Assembly: GCA_965248855.1 (NCBI GenBank)
Contig: CBDFKQ010000022.1
Span: forward strand, 1 to 64,000
DNA from: CBDFKQ01 sp965248855
GTDB lineage: Bacteria; Bacteroidota; Bacteroidia; Cytophagales; 172606-1
DNA: 64,000 nucleotides
Direction: 5' to 3'
A program made the position numbers and the translations under genes. The notes under the pieces are model-generated. The model had not been told where the DNA came from and made no database searches. It saw only the letters and a list, made by a program, of their open reading frames with translations. Shown here piece by piece: positions 26,031-35,192 of the stretch (its first letter is position 1; each line of letters starts with the position of its first letter).

Positions 26031-27185
26031 ATGATACGAGTAAAGAAATTTATTCCTCTTCTTTTCTTAATGTTTTTTTTATATGTTATTCAACCCAACA
26101 TATTTGAAAGGTATTTTTTCTTTAATGAAACATTTTCATTAATTGGAATTGTCATATTTTTTAGAAACCCAATCGTCTGGCGAAAAAATGATACAATCTA
26201 TAATTTAGTAATGTTATTTATAGGTTTAGGTATTATTCATTTTGTTTTTTCAATTTTTAGAGAACCGAATTTATATGCGTATTTAAGGCATACAGCAATT
26301 ATCTATTCCGCTTTTACGTTTTTTGTAGGATTATTATTTTTTCAAAACAGGTTAATTTTATTTTCAATACTAAAAGGTTGGTTAACAAAGCTTACTTTAT
26401 TCGCTGGTTTAATTCCAAATATTTTTGATCGTGCTCTCTTTTCTGTAGGGATTGGATTTTTTAAATTATCCGGATATTACATAAAGTATCTTTTCTTATT
26501 GATTTTACTTAACTTATATGTGGCAGTTATTTATAAAGTAGCTACTCCGGGCTTTGTGATAATAGTATTATTATTACTTATCTTTTTTAAAAACTATACA
26601 TATTTTAAGTCTTTTTTATTTGTAGCTTTTATCTGTTTTATAATTTTTTACATCTACTTTATACCAAACTTTTCATTAGTTACCGGGCCTAAAAGCTTTG
26701 CTGCAGTGGTTCATTCACATCCGGTATTAGAATTTGATCACAATACCACTTTTAGGTTCGGTTTATGGTATGAAATAATTTTTATAGATTTTTGGAAAAA
26801 TATTTTAGGTATTGGTTTTGGTACAAGGCTCTTTCAATATACTAAAATGCCTGTTGAAAGTGGTGAAATAGCCTACTATATAAGTGGTGCGCATAATACT
26901 TATATAACTTTATTTTCGAGAATGGGTATATTAGTAATTATACTTTTTATTTCACTTTATAATTATATTTTTAAGTTTTATTTTAAGTATAGAAAAATAC
27001 TTTTTGAAAATAAAAATATAATATTTTTTATTGCATTTTTTAGTATTACAGCTGTAGGATTATTTAATCTTGTATTAGAAAGCCCGATATTAGCGGGTGG
27101 TTATTGGGGAATATTAGGGATGGTATATGGAAGTGTAAAAGAGATAGAAAGTAAATTTATAAAAGCAAAATCAATCGACTTTTAA
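26031..27185 (+). CDS. O-antigen ligase/polymerase-like membrane protein (candidate Wzy), copy 1
   Basis: A 384-residue polytopic inner-membrane protein with about ten helices and a larger periplasmic loop near 220-290 (FAAVVHSHPVLEFDHNTTFRFGLWYEI). GIGFGTRLFQY and YISGAHNTYITLFSRMGILVI match the Wzy_C/O-antigen ligase pattern, including the conserved H-N-T-Y segment. Such proteins polymerise or ligate polysaccharide repeat units on the periplasmic side. It is convergent with the WecG-like gene and flanked by other polysaccharide genes. Choosing between polymerase and ligase is not possible from sequence alone. Confidence 0.75.
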   Translation: MIRVKKFIPLLFLMFFLYVIQPNIFERYFFFNETFSLIGIVIFFRNPIVWRKNDTIYNLVMLFIGLGIIHFVFSIFREPNLYAYLRHTAIIYSAFTFFVGLLFFQNRLILFSILKGWLTKLTLFAGLIPNIFDRALFSVGIGFFKLSGYYIKYLFLLILLNLYVAVIYKVATPGFVIIVLLLLIFFKNYTYFKSFLFVAFICFIIFYIYFIPNFSLVTGPKSFAAVVHSHPVLEFDHNTTFRFGLWYEIIFIDFWKNILGIGFGTRLFQYTKMPVESGEIAYYISGAHNTYITLFSRMGILVIILFISLYNYIFKFYFKYRKILFENKNIIFFIAFFSITAVGLFNLVLESPILAGGYWGILGMVYGSVKEIESKFIKAKSIDF

Positions 27186-27192
27186 AATGATT

Positions 27193-27957
27193 TCATTCTT
27201 TTGATTTTTTTAAAAATCTTACAACAAAAAATTCTTTTATTAATAAAAATATAAATAAACTATTTGTTATAAAATATCTTTTTAACATTCGTTTTGGTTC
27301 TTGCAAAAACCTAAAAAGCCATTCCATTGCAAATGTACGCATCCATTCCGGTGCTCTTTTACGTTCTTTTGCATAAATTTGAAAGGCTCCGCCTACACCT
27401 AATAATATTGCATTTATTTCTTTTGAATTTTCTGCCATCCACATTTCCTGTTTGGGGCAACCAAGGCATACAAACACAATATTTGCTTTAGAAGCATTAA
27501 TTATTTGTATAGTTTCAGTTTTCTCTTCAAAAGTTATTTCCTTAAACGGTGGATTTATTTGACATGCGATGGTTAAATTTGGGTGCTCAGCTTTGATTCT
27601 TTCTTTAATGGCATTTAAAGTTTGATCTGAACTTCCATAAAAACCTATCGAAAGTTTTTCTTTCTCACATTCTTTTATTAAAGAAGGCATCATATCCATT
27701 CCTGCAATTCTTTCGGTATAAATTCCATATAATATTTTTAAAGCTAGTTTAAGAGGAACACCATCTGCAGTTACGAGATTTGCATTATTAACATTTATAG
27801 CAAGATTCGAATTCCAATAAGCTTCAATAACCATGTGTACATTGGCAAAGCATACATAAGAAGGAATTCTTTTTTTTGCTAAACTTATAATATCAATTAC
27901 TGCTTGTGAATAATTTAAGATATTTATATTAAGAGAAATTATCTTTTTTGCAATCAT
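27193..27957 (-). CDS. WecG/TagA/CpsF family glycosyltransferase
   Basis: A 254-residue cytosolic glycosyltransferase of the TagA/WecG fold. Core motifs are TADGVPLKLALKILYG (near 83), ERIAGMDMMPSLI, GFYGSSDQTLNAIKERI, FVCLGCPKQEMWMAEN and LLGVGGAFQIYAKERKRAPEWM. The C-terminal basic and hydrophobic tail (LEWLFRFLQEPKRMLKRY) probably docks it on the membrane. It would add a sugar such as ManNAc(A) to a lipid-linked acceptor. It is the last gene of a three-gene minus-strand unit with the methyltransferase and GT4 gene upstream. Confidence 0.9.
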   Translation of the reverse strand: MIAKKIISLNINILNYSQAVIDIISLAKKRIPSYVCFANVHMVIEAYWNSNLAINVNNANLVTADGVPLKLALKILYGIYTERIAGMDMMPSLIKECEKEKLSIGFYGSSDQTLNAIKERIKAEHPNLTIACQINPPFKEITFEEKTETIQIINASKANIVFVCLGCPKQEMWMAENSKEINAILLGVGGAFQIYAKERKRAPEWMRTFAMEWLFRFLQEPKRMLKRYFITNSLFIFLLIKEFFVVRFLKKSKE

Positions 27958-27970
27958 TAATATTCCTTTC

Positions 27971-28762
27971 TTATTTAGAATTAATTGTTTTTTCTATCTC
28001 TTTTCCAATATTTTTATGATCCTGAAAAGTTTTAGTTTTCATTAATATTTTTGGAATTAAATATAGTCCAAGCCTACCGGCAATAATTAAAAACTTAAAA
28101 ATTAATGGATTTAATTTTCTTTTAGTAAATAAATGATAACCTTTAATTGAATAAATATTTAAATTATATTTATTTGCCAGGTATTGTAAGGTTTTTAATG
28201 AGTACAAAGAAATATGTTGCCCATGCTCTAATCCATAATACCACCATTCACTTGGCTTAGGTATGGGAGATGGCACTAATTGAGTTGAAAAAAAAATATT
28301 TTCTGATATACTTAATATCTTTTCAATTTCTTCGATAGGATTTAAAAAATGTTCAAACGTTTCAAAGGAAGTAATCAATTCAATTTTATCATTAGGATTA
28401 AAATCAAATCCTCTTGCTAAAAGATTATCTGTAAAAGGGTCTATCGTATAAAAATCAAAACCAATGTCACGCATTAACCTTGTAAACATTCCATATCCAC
28501 CGGCATAATCAAGAAATTTTCTATTTCTGTTAAATAGAAAAAAAAGTAATGCTGATGTGGATTTAGAAAGAAATATATTTCTCATCACCAAACCGGTATC
28601 TGATTTATTTATTGATGATTGGTAAGCTTCATTTAACCAATACGGTTTTTCGGTTTGGATAAAATTACACTGAGGACAGTTATAATATTCTACATTATAT
28701 TTATAAAGAACCTTTGCATTAAATATTAATTTAGTATTATTTCTACATATTCTACATTCCAT
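27971..28762 (-). CDS. Class I SAM-dependent methyltransferase with N-terminal zinc-ribbon
   Basis: A 263-residue protein. It starts with two CxxC pairs (MECRICRNN; YNCPQCNF), a predicted zinc knuckle. A methyltransferase core follows in which RKFLDYAGGYGMFTRLM replaces the usual GxGxG strand and FETFEHFLNPIEEI matches the post-core helix. The C-terminal tail is hydrophobic. This layout is common for sugar-modifying methyltransferases of polysaccharide clusters. It sits between the GT4 and WecG-like genes with gaps of 23 and 13 bases, so they form an operon. Confidence 0.78.
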   Translation of the reverse strand: MECRICRNNTKLIFNAKVLYKYNVEYYNCPQCNFIQTEKPYWLNEAYQSSINKSDTGLVMRNIFLSKSTSALLFFLFNRNRKFLDYAGGYGMFTRLMRDIGFDFYTIDPFTDNLLARGFDFNPNDKIELITSFETFEHFLNPIEEIEKILSISENIFFSTQLVPSPIPKPSEWWYYGLEHGQHISLYSLKTLQYLANKYNLNIYSIKGYHLFTKRKLNPLIFKFLIIAGRLGLYLIPKILMKTKTFQDHKNIGKEIEKTINSK

Positions 28763-28785
28763 AAATATTTTTGTATGATTCCGAA

Positions 28786-29922
28786 TTATTTGGTAAAAAC
28801 ATTTTTATAAACTTTTATAGTTTCTAAAGCCGTTTTTTTCCAAGTAAATTCTTTAAACTGTTTATATCCCTTCCCAATCATTTCCTTTCGAAGATCATTA
28901 TTCTGCAAAAGTAATATTATTTTTGTGGCTAAATCACCGGAAGAATTTGGATTAAAATAAACGGCAGCTTCACCCCCCACTTCAGGAATAGACGCTGCAT
29001 TTGATGCAACTATTGGAACACCAGCCTCCATTGCCTCTAACACCGGTAATCCAAAGCCTTCATAAAGTGAAGGATATATAACCATTAATGTATTTTTATA
29101 ACAATATATTTTTTCTTCCTCAGAAATAAAACCTGCAAGAATAATTGCTTTTTCAAGATTATTTTCTTTAATAAAAGATTCAGTATTTTTATAAAATTCA
29201 CCTTTAAGTTGTCCTGCAATTATTAATTTACCGTCAAACGCATTTTGATCTTTTATTTGTTTGAAAGCCTTTAATAATACCACTAAATTCTTATGTGGCA
29301 TTGAAGTCGTTACTGTAAAAATAAATGGAAAAGGATATTTTGATTTCAAATCTGAGATTTCATTTTGATTTAATTCCTTTAAAGAATTACCTGATGCAAG
29401 AAGAATTGGAAATGTATTCCCTATTTCGGAACGATATAATGTATTTACTTCATCAGCAATAAATTTGGAGATAGTAATAACTGCTTTCGCAGATGTAATT
29501 GATTGAGGAACAGTAAAATTAAAATATTTGTATTTAGCTTCCTTATTTCCTCTATCCAAATAATATTTCCACATTAAATCATAAACTGTTATTAAAGATT
29601 TTTTGCTAATAATATACGAAATGTTATTACCTAAGAAATGAACAAAATCTAATTTATGGTTTACAAATTGAAAAGGAATAAATACCTGCTCATGTATTAT
29701 TCTGTATGGCCTAAATTTACTATTTAAAGTATTTATAACTACTTCTACATTCTTTGCTTTTGGAATTAAACTTTGGTTATCTTTATTTCCAAAAATTATA
29801 AATTTATCGTTTGGGCAAAGTGCAATTATTTCCGGTAAAATTTTCCAAACATAAACTCCCGGGCCAACACCATAATTATCACCGGGTTTATCGTAGGAAT
29901 AAATATCAATCCCTATTTTCAT
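28786..29922 (-). CDS. Family 4-type (GT-B) glycosyltransferase
   Basis: A 378-residue retaining glycosyltransferase of the GT4 type. The N-terminal half contains GVGPGVYVWKILPEI and DFVHFLGNN. The C-terminal half has FTVTTSMPHKNLVVLLKAF, then the nucleotide-sugar-binding segment YPSLYEGFGLPVLEAMEAGVPIVASNAASIPEVGGEAAVYF with the EGFGLPVLE and E motifs. ATG 29922 (MKIGIDIYSYDK) is the natural start; the longer in-frame start adds 13 unconserved residues. It is the first gene of the three-gene unit. Donor and acceptor are unknown. Confidence 0.9.
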   Translation of the reverse strand: MKIGIDIYSYDKPGDNYGVGPGVYVWKILPEIIALCPNDKFIIFGNKDNQSLIPKAKNVEVVINTLNSKFRPYRIIHEQVFIPFQFVNHKLDFVHFLGNNISYIISKKSLITVYDLMWKYYLDRGNKEAKYKYFNFTVPQSITSAKAVITISKFIADEVNTLYRSEIGNTFPILLASGNSLKELNQNEISDLKSKYPFPFIFTVTTSMPHKNLVVLLKAFKQIKDQNAFDGKLIIAGQLKGEFYKNTESFIKENNLEKAIILAGFISEEEKIYCYKNTLMVIYPSLYEGFGLPVLEAMEAGVPIVASNAASIPEVGGEAAVYFNPNSSGDLATKIILLLQNNDLRKEMIGKGYKQFKEFTWKKTALETIKVYKNVFTK

Positions 29923-30077
29923 TATTACTTTTCGTCTATTGAAGGCGCAAACATAAGCCAAAAAAGACTTATAATAAACTATTGATTTTATTCAGTATAA
30001 TACTTAGTACTAAAAAAAAATATTAAAAAAATTTATTTACTAAATTTCGATTCTAATTTCAAAAATTTATAGGTGAA

Positions 30078-30455
30078 ATGAAAAAATATAAAATACTTTT
30101 GATCACACTTATTTTAACTCAATTTTTTGTAATTCTTTTTATAATTAATAAATATGAAAACGACTTATTAAAAAAAGAATTTAGAATTGAAGGTGGATTA
30201 AAGAGAAAAAATTATAATGCTCAAGAAACCCTAACAATGATAAAGTCTTTACCTGATTATTTAGGCGACTCTGTAGTTATTTATGAAGATGGTACATTTA
30301 AAAGTTTAACACCGGAGATTAATGGAGGTATTTTAAATATTTATGAAGATAAAGAACAACTTAAGTATTATAAATCAATGGCAAAGACAGAAAATCTTCC
30401 ATTACCTTTTGTTATTTATAGAAATTTAACTCAATATTATAAGCCAAAGAAATAA
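30078..30455 (+). CDS. Small single-pass membrane protein, MIKxLPDYxGDS family (copy 1)
   Basis: A 125-residue protein with one N-terminal helix (KILLITLILTQFFVILFIINKY) and a short extracytoplasmic domain. The segment TMIKSLPDYLGDSVVIYEDGTFKS and the tail FVIYRNLTQYYK recur in the 137-residue protein at 32388-32801 on the other strand, so they are paralogues. I know no characterised relative. Both flank the GT39-like gene, suggesting an accessory role in polysaccharide synthesis, by position only. Confidence 0.7.
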   Translation: MKKYKILLITLILTQFFVILFIINKYENDLLKKEFRIEGGLKRKNYNAQETLTMIKSLPDYLGDSVVIYEDGTFKSLTPEINGGILNIYEDKEQLKYYKSMAKTENLPLPFVIYRNLTQYYKPKK

Positions 30456-30466
30456 ACTACAAAAAA

Positions 30467-32353
30467 CTAATCAACTTTATTTCTCACCTCCACCATATTT
30501 TTAGAATTATCAAATTCTATCGTAGTACAGTATTTAAAAAACTTCAGCTCTTCGGCAGATTTGTTTTTAACATTTACACTTTCTATTCTCACATCCGGAT
30601 TTTCTTTTTTTAACAATATCCAAAATGGGTACTCCCAATCATCCTTTTCATTAACTAAACCAATCAACTTACAATTATTATTCTTTATTGAAGTAATTGC
30701 TTTAAAATAATTATCTTTTAAATTACTTCTATCAATAAAATATAAATCCTCTCTAGCGGTATTAAAAATATTCTTATTAGTTAAAATTGGCTTATTAAAA
30801 CTATATATAAGTTTATTTACTGTATATATACTTATTACAGTAAATAAACTTAAAGGAAGAATATTTTTTAAATGATAGCCATTAATTTTAGATAACACTA
30901 TCTCGATAAAAATTCCTGAAAAACCGGTTGTTAAAATTATTATAGGAAGGATAAGCCTATTATTAAATTCCCACCATTTTAAATAGAGGCAAAACAATAA
31001 AAAACCCGAAAAAATAATTAATAAATATAAAAATATGTTAGTATTAAATTTTTTATAATAAAAAAAAATAAAAATAATAGCAATTAAAAACACAAAAACT
31101 TGGATAGGGTTAGAAACATAATCTTCGGAATAAAGCAAACTTCCTGCGGGGACAATATAAGCTGCTTTCATACTGATTGATGGATCCCCGATATCCATAT
31201 TTAAAATTCTATGAAATCCGTTCACATTATTAAGAATAAATTCATCCCATAAATAATATCCCGTTTGTAATTGATATCCAATATATTTTATTGAATTGCT
31301 ATAAACAGGTTTCCAACTTAAAATCGAATTGGCCGGTTCGTATTTTGCAACTGATAATCCAAATGGATTATTATAAAATTGTAAGTTTCTAAAATAATTT
31401 CCTCCGTTAATAAATATAATTAATAAAATTATACCTAATGAAATTAGAAAAGAGTTTTTTAACACATTTTTCTTTATTAAGACAATAACACAAATGATAC
31501 AAGGTACAAATTCAAAAATGTAGGCTGTTGATTTAGTTTTAAGTGCTAATCCGACCGCTATTGCAAATAAATAATAATATATTCCTCTATTTTTTTCTAA
31601 TATTTCAAGTAGATAATAAACACTGATTATCACAAAAAAACTATTTACATAATCATTTTGAGTACTTACTGATTGATAGATACCCATTGGAAGGGTAATT
31701 GTTAAAAAAAAACTCCAGACCTGAGCTTTTCGTTTTCCACCCAATTTTTCCACAATTAAAGCAATTGCAATACAGCTTCCGATCATAAATAAAAACTGAA
31801 CTACTTGAGAAAAGTAATCATTACCAGTCAAGCCTTGCCAATGCAAAATAAAATATTCTGCCAAAGGGGGGAAAATATTCTGAAATTCATGATGAGTTGA
31901 ATAATAATTTAAATTTTTATTTTGTAACCAATGCATTACCCTGGGAAGATGGTAAGTCATTGAATCCCAATTGTTAGGTGGCGAAACAACTGCAATCAAA
32001 AGCAGATACAGAATTAAAACTAAGCTTACTGATATAATTATGTAATCTAGAACAGGTAAACGAGGTTTTTTAAAAGGATGTAAGAATATATTACTCTTTC
32101 GAAAATTTTTAATAAAAACATAGAAGACTACAACAAAATATATAAGGTATGACGATATAAACCCGATAAAAGTAATTGCATTTAATATGCTTAATAGCTC
32201 TGTAATTAAAGCCACCCAAAGACTGTATAATAAAATGCTTGTTATTACACTTCTCCTCCAAGATAAATAGGTTAAATTTTTATATTTAAGATTATATAAT
32301 AGAATTATTTGGAGAAATATAATTGTAAATGGTAAAAGTACACAAAGTGTCAT
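30467..32353 (-). CDS. GT-C fold (GT39/ArnT-like) glycosyltransferase
   Basis: A 628-residue polytopic inner-membrane protein with about twelve helices. The periplasmic segment NNWDSMTYHLPRVMHWLQNKN carries an Asp in the position of the catalytic acidic residue of PMT/ArnT-like enzymes, and a soluble-looking C-terminal portion lies after about residue 510. Such enzymes transfer sugars from polyprenyl phosphate donors. It is convergent with the small membrane gene at 30078 and preceded by its paralogue at 32388. The donor is unknown, though the GT2 at 35193 could produce a polyprenyl-phospho-sugar. Confidence 0.75.
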   Translation of the reverse strand: MTLCVLLPFTIIFLQIILLYNLKYKNLTYLSWRRSVITSILLYSLWVALITELLSILNAITFIGFISSYLIYFVVVFYVFIKNFRKSNIFLHPFKKPRLPVLDYIIISVSLVLILYLLLIAVVSPPNNWDSMTYHLPRVMHWLQNKNLNYYSTHHEFQNIFPPLAEYFILHWQGLTGNDYFSQVVQFLFMIGSCIAIALIVEKLGGKRKAQVWSFFLTITLPMGIYQSVSTQNDYVNSFFVIISVYYLLEILEKNRGIYYYLFAIAVGLALKTKSTAYIFEFVPCIICVIVLIKKNVLKNSFLISLGIILLIIFINGGNYFRNLQFYNNPFGLSVAKYEPANSILSWKPVYSNSIKYIGYQLQTGYYLWDEFILNNVNGFHRILNMDIGDPSISMKAAYIVPAGSLLYSEDYVSNPIQVFVFLIAIIFIFFYYKKFNTNIFLYLLIIFSGFLLFCLYLKWWEFNNRLILPIIILTTGFSGIFIEIVLSKINGYHLKNILPLSLFTVISIYTVNKLIYSFNKPILTNKNIFNTAREDLYFIDRSNLKDNYFKAITSIKNNNCKLIGLVNEKDDWEYPFWILLKKENPDVRIESVNVKNKSAEELKFFKYCTTIEFDNSKNMVEVRNKVD

Positions 32354-32387
32354 CGGTCAAATTTTAAACATTTAATTTTAATAGAAA

Positions 32388-32801
32388 TCAATTTAAAATT
32401 TTCTCTTTAGAATGTTTTTTTACTTTGCTTCCATATTGAATTAAATAATATCTAATTGCGGTTTTATAAACAAGTACCTGTTCCGGAATTTTTTTGGCTA
32501 TGGATTCATTTCTTATTCCTTCAATATTTACCGACACTTCATACATTTGAGTAATAACACTTTGTATTAATCCATCTCCACTTTTTAAATTTCCATCATC
32601 ATCAATAATTAAAGAATCACCTTGATAGTCAGGTAATTCTTTAATCATTTGTTTAATTTCATTTATTGAATACTTTTTTTCAATAACTAAAACATTTTCC
32701 TTATTTACATTTTGCATTTGATATTTAAGAGTTAAATATATTATTGCTAAAAAAGTAGCTATCGTCACTAATATTATAAGTTTTATGCTTTTTACAGTCA
32801 T
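32388..32801 (-). CDS. Small single-pass membrane protein, MIKxLPDYxGDS family (copy 2)
   Basis: A 137-residue protein with an N-terminal helix (LIILVTIATFLAIIYLTL). The extracytoplasmic part contains QMIKELPDYQGDSLIIDDDGNLKS and ends VLVYKTAIRYYLIQYG, mirroring the paralogue at 30078. The start ATG overlaps the stop of the upstream GT-C-like gene by 4 bases, so the two are translationally coupled. This argues that it works with that membrane enzyme. No known domain is recognised. Confidence 0.75.
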   Translation of the reverse strand: MTVKSIKLIILVTIATFLAIIYLTLKYQMQNVNKENVLVIEKKYSINEIKQMIKELPDYQGDSLIIDDDGNLKSGDGLIQSVITQMYEVSVNIEGIRNESIAKKIPEQVLVYKTAIRYYLIQYGSKVKKHSKEKILN

Positions 32802-34405
32802 AATTTTTTATGGAAAATAGTATAGTTATTAAATTTCTCTATTTTAAAACATTTTATATCAAACCATAAATTTGATTTTTTTAAGAATATGGTTTCTAGT
32901 CCATTCAAAATTAAAATTGTTTTTATCCGTGTTTTATCAGATATTTTCCTAATATCTCTATCTTTATTTTGCGTTAAAATACTTTTGTAAATATCGGCTT
33001 CAAACCGAGTTAGATTATTTGGCTCTGTGTTTGATAAAAGATCATAATATATTGGATTTGACTTTTTTAGATATTTTTCTATATAAACATTTAAAGCAAC
33101 TTGATTTTCTAAAGTTGGGATTTGGGTGGGATCAATTACAATTAAGATTGGATAATAAGCACTATTTATAGCGTATTTATCAAGTGAGATAAGTATTGCG
33201 TTTTCATAAGCGCGATTGGTAAAAATATTTGCAGATTTTTTCGCTTCAATATAATTTTTATATACTATTACTATGGATGGTATAATTAATAATATATAAA
33301 AAAAATATTTCACATAATTTACCTTATTTAAAGATAAACGTAAATTGCTTATTGGAGCCACAAGTAAAAATGAATAACTAATTGATATCGGTATCATATA
33401 CCTTCCATTTAAACCGGATTTGGCATAAAGAAAAATTTGGGGGATTATGCTTAAAGTAATAAAAATAATTAATATTAAATACCAATCTATTATTCCCTCA
33501 TCAGCATTAATTTTTTCAAACTTTTTAAAATATATTGAAAGAATAATTGAAAATAAAATACTTAATAAGATCATAGATCCTAAAAAGTTTTTCTCAAAAA
33601 ATGTTTCTAATGTTTGTAAATAAATATAAATAGTTGCGCTACTATCAACTCCTGCATAACCGAAATCTGTACCTCTTATATATATATAGAATAATTCACT
33701 GAACATTAATATTAATAGTAAAAAAGCTATTACTGATTCATTTCTTATTATAGATTTGAAAGTATATTTCTGGATAAGAAGTTGCAGGATTATTCTTAAA
33801 AAAATTACAGAAGGTATTAACAATATAAAACTCTCTTTGCATAATGAAGAAATAATTATAAAAAGTACAAAAAAGATCTTTCGATAAATATTATCTTCCT
33901 TTTTACGATAAGAAATACTGTAAATATATAAGCTTAACGACAAGAAAAACATTCCTCTATTTTCTGCTGCTCCGGTCATCCACCAGATTTCTGACTGTTC
34001 GCCTAATAAAATTAATAGGGCGAATAAAATCGATTCTATTTGGGAAAAACCAATGTTTTTCCCAAATAGAAATAAAAGATAAGAGGTAAATCCACCCAGT
34101 ATACATAGGTAAATACTATGAAAATAAATATTCATTCCTAAAATTTCGCACTCTAATACTTTAATTATCCAAAATGCAGGCCTGAATCGGGTATATGATT
34201 CATAGACATTTATATAATAATCACATACATTATATATAGAATGACCATTAAGCATATCTTTCATACTTACTATCAAATGATCATCCATAAAATGATAACC
34301 AGAAGTAATTGTACCACTTGTATAACAAAAAAATAACCAAAAGGCAGATAGTAGAAAAAAAACAAATAAATTTATATGTGTTGATTTTTTAATTATACTT
34401 ATCAT
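32798..34405 (-). CDS. Polytopic membrane protein, probable GT-C glycosyltransferase
   Basis: A 535-residue protein with about eleven helices. The first periplasmic loop has SGYHFMDDHLIVSMKDML, whose paired acidic residues (DD) resemble the catalytic loop of GT-C enzymes, and EIWWMTGAAENRGMFFLSL follows. The C-terminus is a soluble tail of about 100 residues. It overlaps the following small membrane gene by 4 bases. Its context among sugar-transfer genes supports a glycosyltransferase, but the family assignment is inferred from topology. Confidence 0.6.
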   Translation of the reverse strand: MISIIKKSTHINLFVFFLLSAFWLFFCYTSGTITSGYHFMDDHLIVSMKDMLNGHSIYNVCDYYINVYESYTRFRPAFWIIKVLECEILGMNIYFHSIYLCILGGFTSYLLFLFGKNIGFSQIESILFALLILLGEQSEIWWMTGAAENRGMFFLSLSLYIYSISYRKKEDNIYRKIFFVLFIIISSLCKESFILLIPSVIFLRIILQLLIQKYTFKSIIRNESVIAFLLLILMFSELFYIYIRGTDFGYAGVDSSATIYIYLQTLETFFEKNFLGSMILLSILFSIILSIYFKKFEKINADEGIIDWYLILIIFITLSIIPQIFLYAKSGLNGRYMIPISISYSFLLVAPISNLRLSLNKVNYVKYFFYILLIIPSIVIVYKNYIEAKKSANIFTNRAYENAILISLDKYAINSAYYPILIVIDPTQIPTLENQVALNVYIEKYLKKSNPIYYDLLSNTEPNNLTRFEADIYKSILTQNKDRDIRKISDKTRIKTILILNGLETIFLKKSNLWFDIKCFKIEKFNNYTIFHKKL

Positions 34406-34494
34406 TATGATTTTCTAAGAGGTATAATCCATTAAAAATGTTAAGATTTAAATAATAATGGAAAAGAAATTTTAAATTTAAGACTTACAAAAGT

Positions 34495-35190
34495 TTACTT
34501 TGCTTTTATATAATATTGAGCTCCCAGAGAAAAAGGATGCAAGTATTTCTCGAATGGTAATAAAAAATCTAAAATTTTAGGAAAAAATAGAATAAATTTC
34601 CTTTTTATTTTAGAATACCCAGATTTTTCAAGCATTAGCATCATTTTTTCATTTGGAATCATTTGACATCCTATATCAAATTCGCATGTTTCAAATGCTT
34701 TGCGAGTAAGAAAATTCTTTGGATTATGTTCAAAAATATATAAATATCCACTATCGTTCAATTGTGATTTTAAAAATTTTAATGTCTTTAAATGTAATTC
34801 AGAAGGTATATGATGAAAAACATTGGCAACAAAAATGATATCAAATTTATTTGGTAAAAAAAGCTTATCAACCTCCTTAAAATGATGAAAGTTAATATTA
34901 TTGAAATTTTTATTTCGAATTTTAGCTTTTTCTAAAGACTCATATGAAACATCCACTGATGTTATTTTAACATTTGTAAAATATTGATTTATATAACTTT
35001 CACTTTTCCCAATTCCACAGCCAAAATTTAAAATATTAATTTTTTGAATACATTTTTTATTCTTACTAAAATCTTTAACAAGTATCTTTATTTTATGTTC
35101 GTCAAAAAATTCAGGTTTAAATCCAGATGCTTTTATGCTGTTAGCATGTAATTGTTCATAATTATCTGCATAATCATCAAATACTTCCAT
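34495..35190 (-). CDS. Class I SAM-dependent methyltransferase
   Basis: A 231-residue cytosolic methyltransferase. Motif I is INILNFGCGIGKSESYINQYF (near 51), motif II is KITSVDVSYESLEKA, and FDIIFVANVFHHIPSE is the post-core region. The C-terminal part reads LYIFEHNPKNFLTRKAFETCEFD. It starts 2 bases from the end of the GT2 gene, so the two are co-transcribed. It probably methylates a sugar or lipid-linked intermediate of the polysaccharide pathway. Confidence 0.83.
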   Translation of the reverse strand: MEVFDDYADNYEQLHANSIKASGFKPEFFDEHKIKILVKDFSKNKKCIQKINILNFGCGIGKSESYINQYFTNVKITSVDVSYESLEKAKIRNKNFNNINFHHFKEVDKLFLPNKFDIIFVANVFHHIPSELHLKTLKFLKSQLNDSGYLYIFEHNPKNFLTRKAFETCEFDIGCQMIPNEKMMLMLEKSGYSKIKRKFILFFPKILDFLLPFEKYLHPFSLGAQYYIKAK

Positions 35191-35192
35191 TT

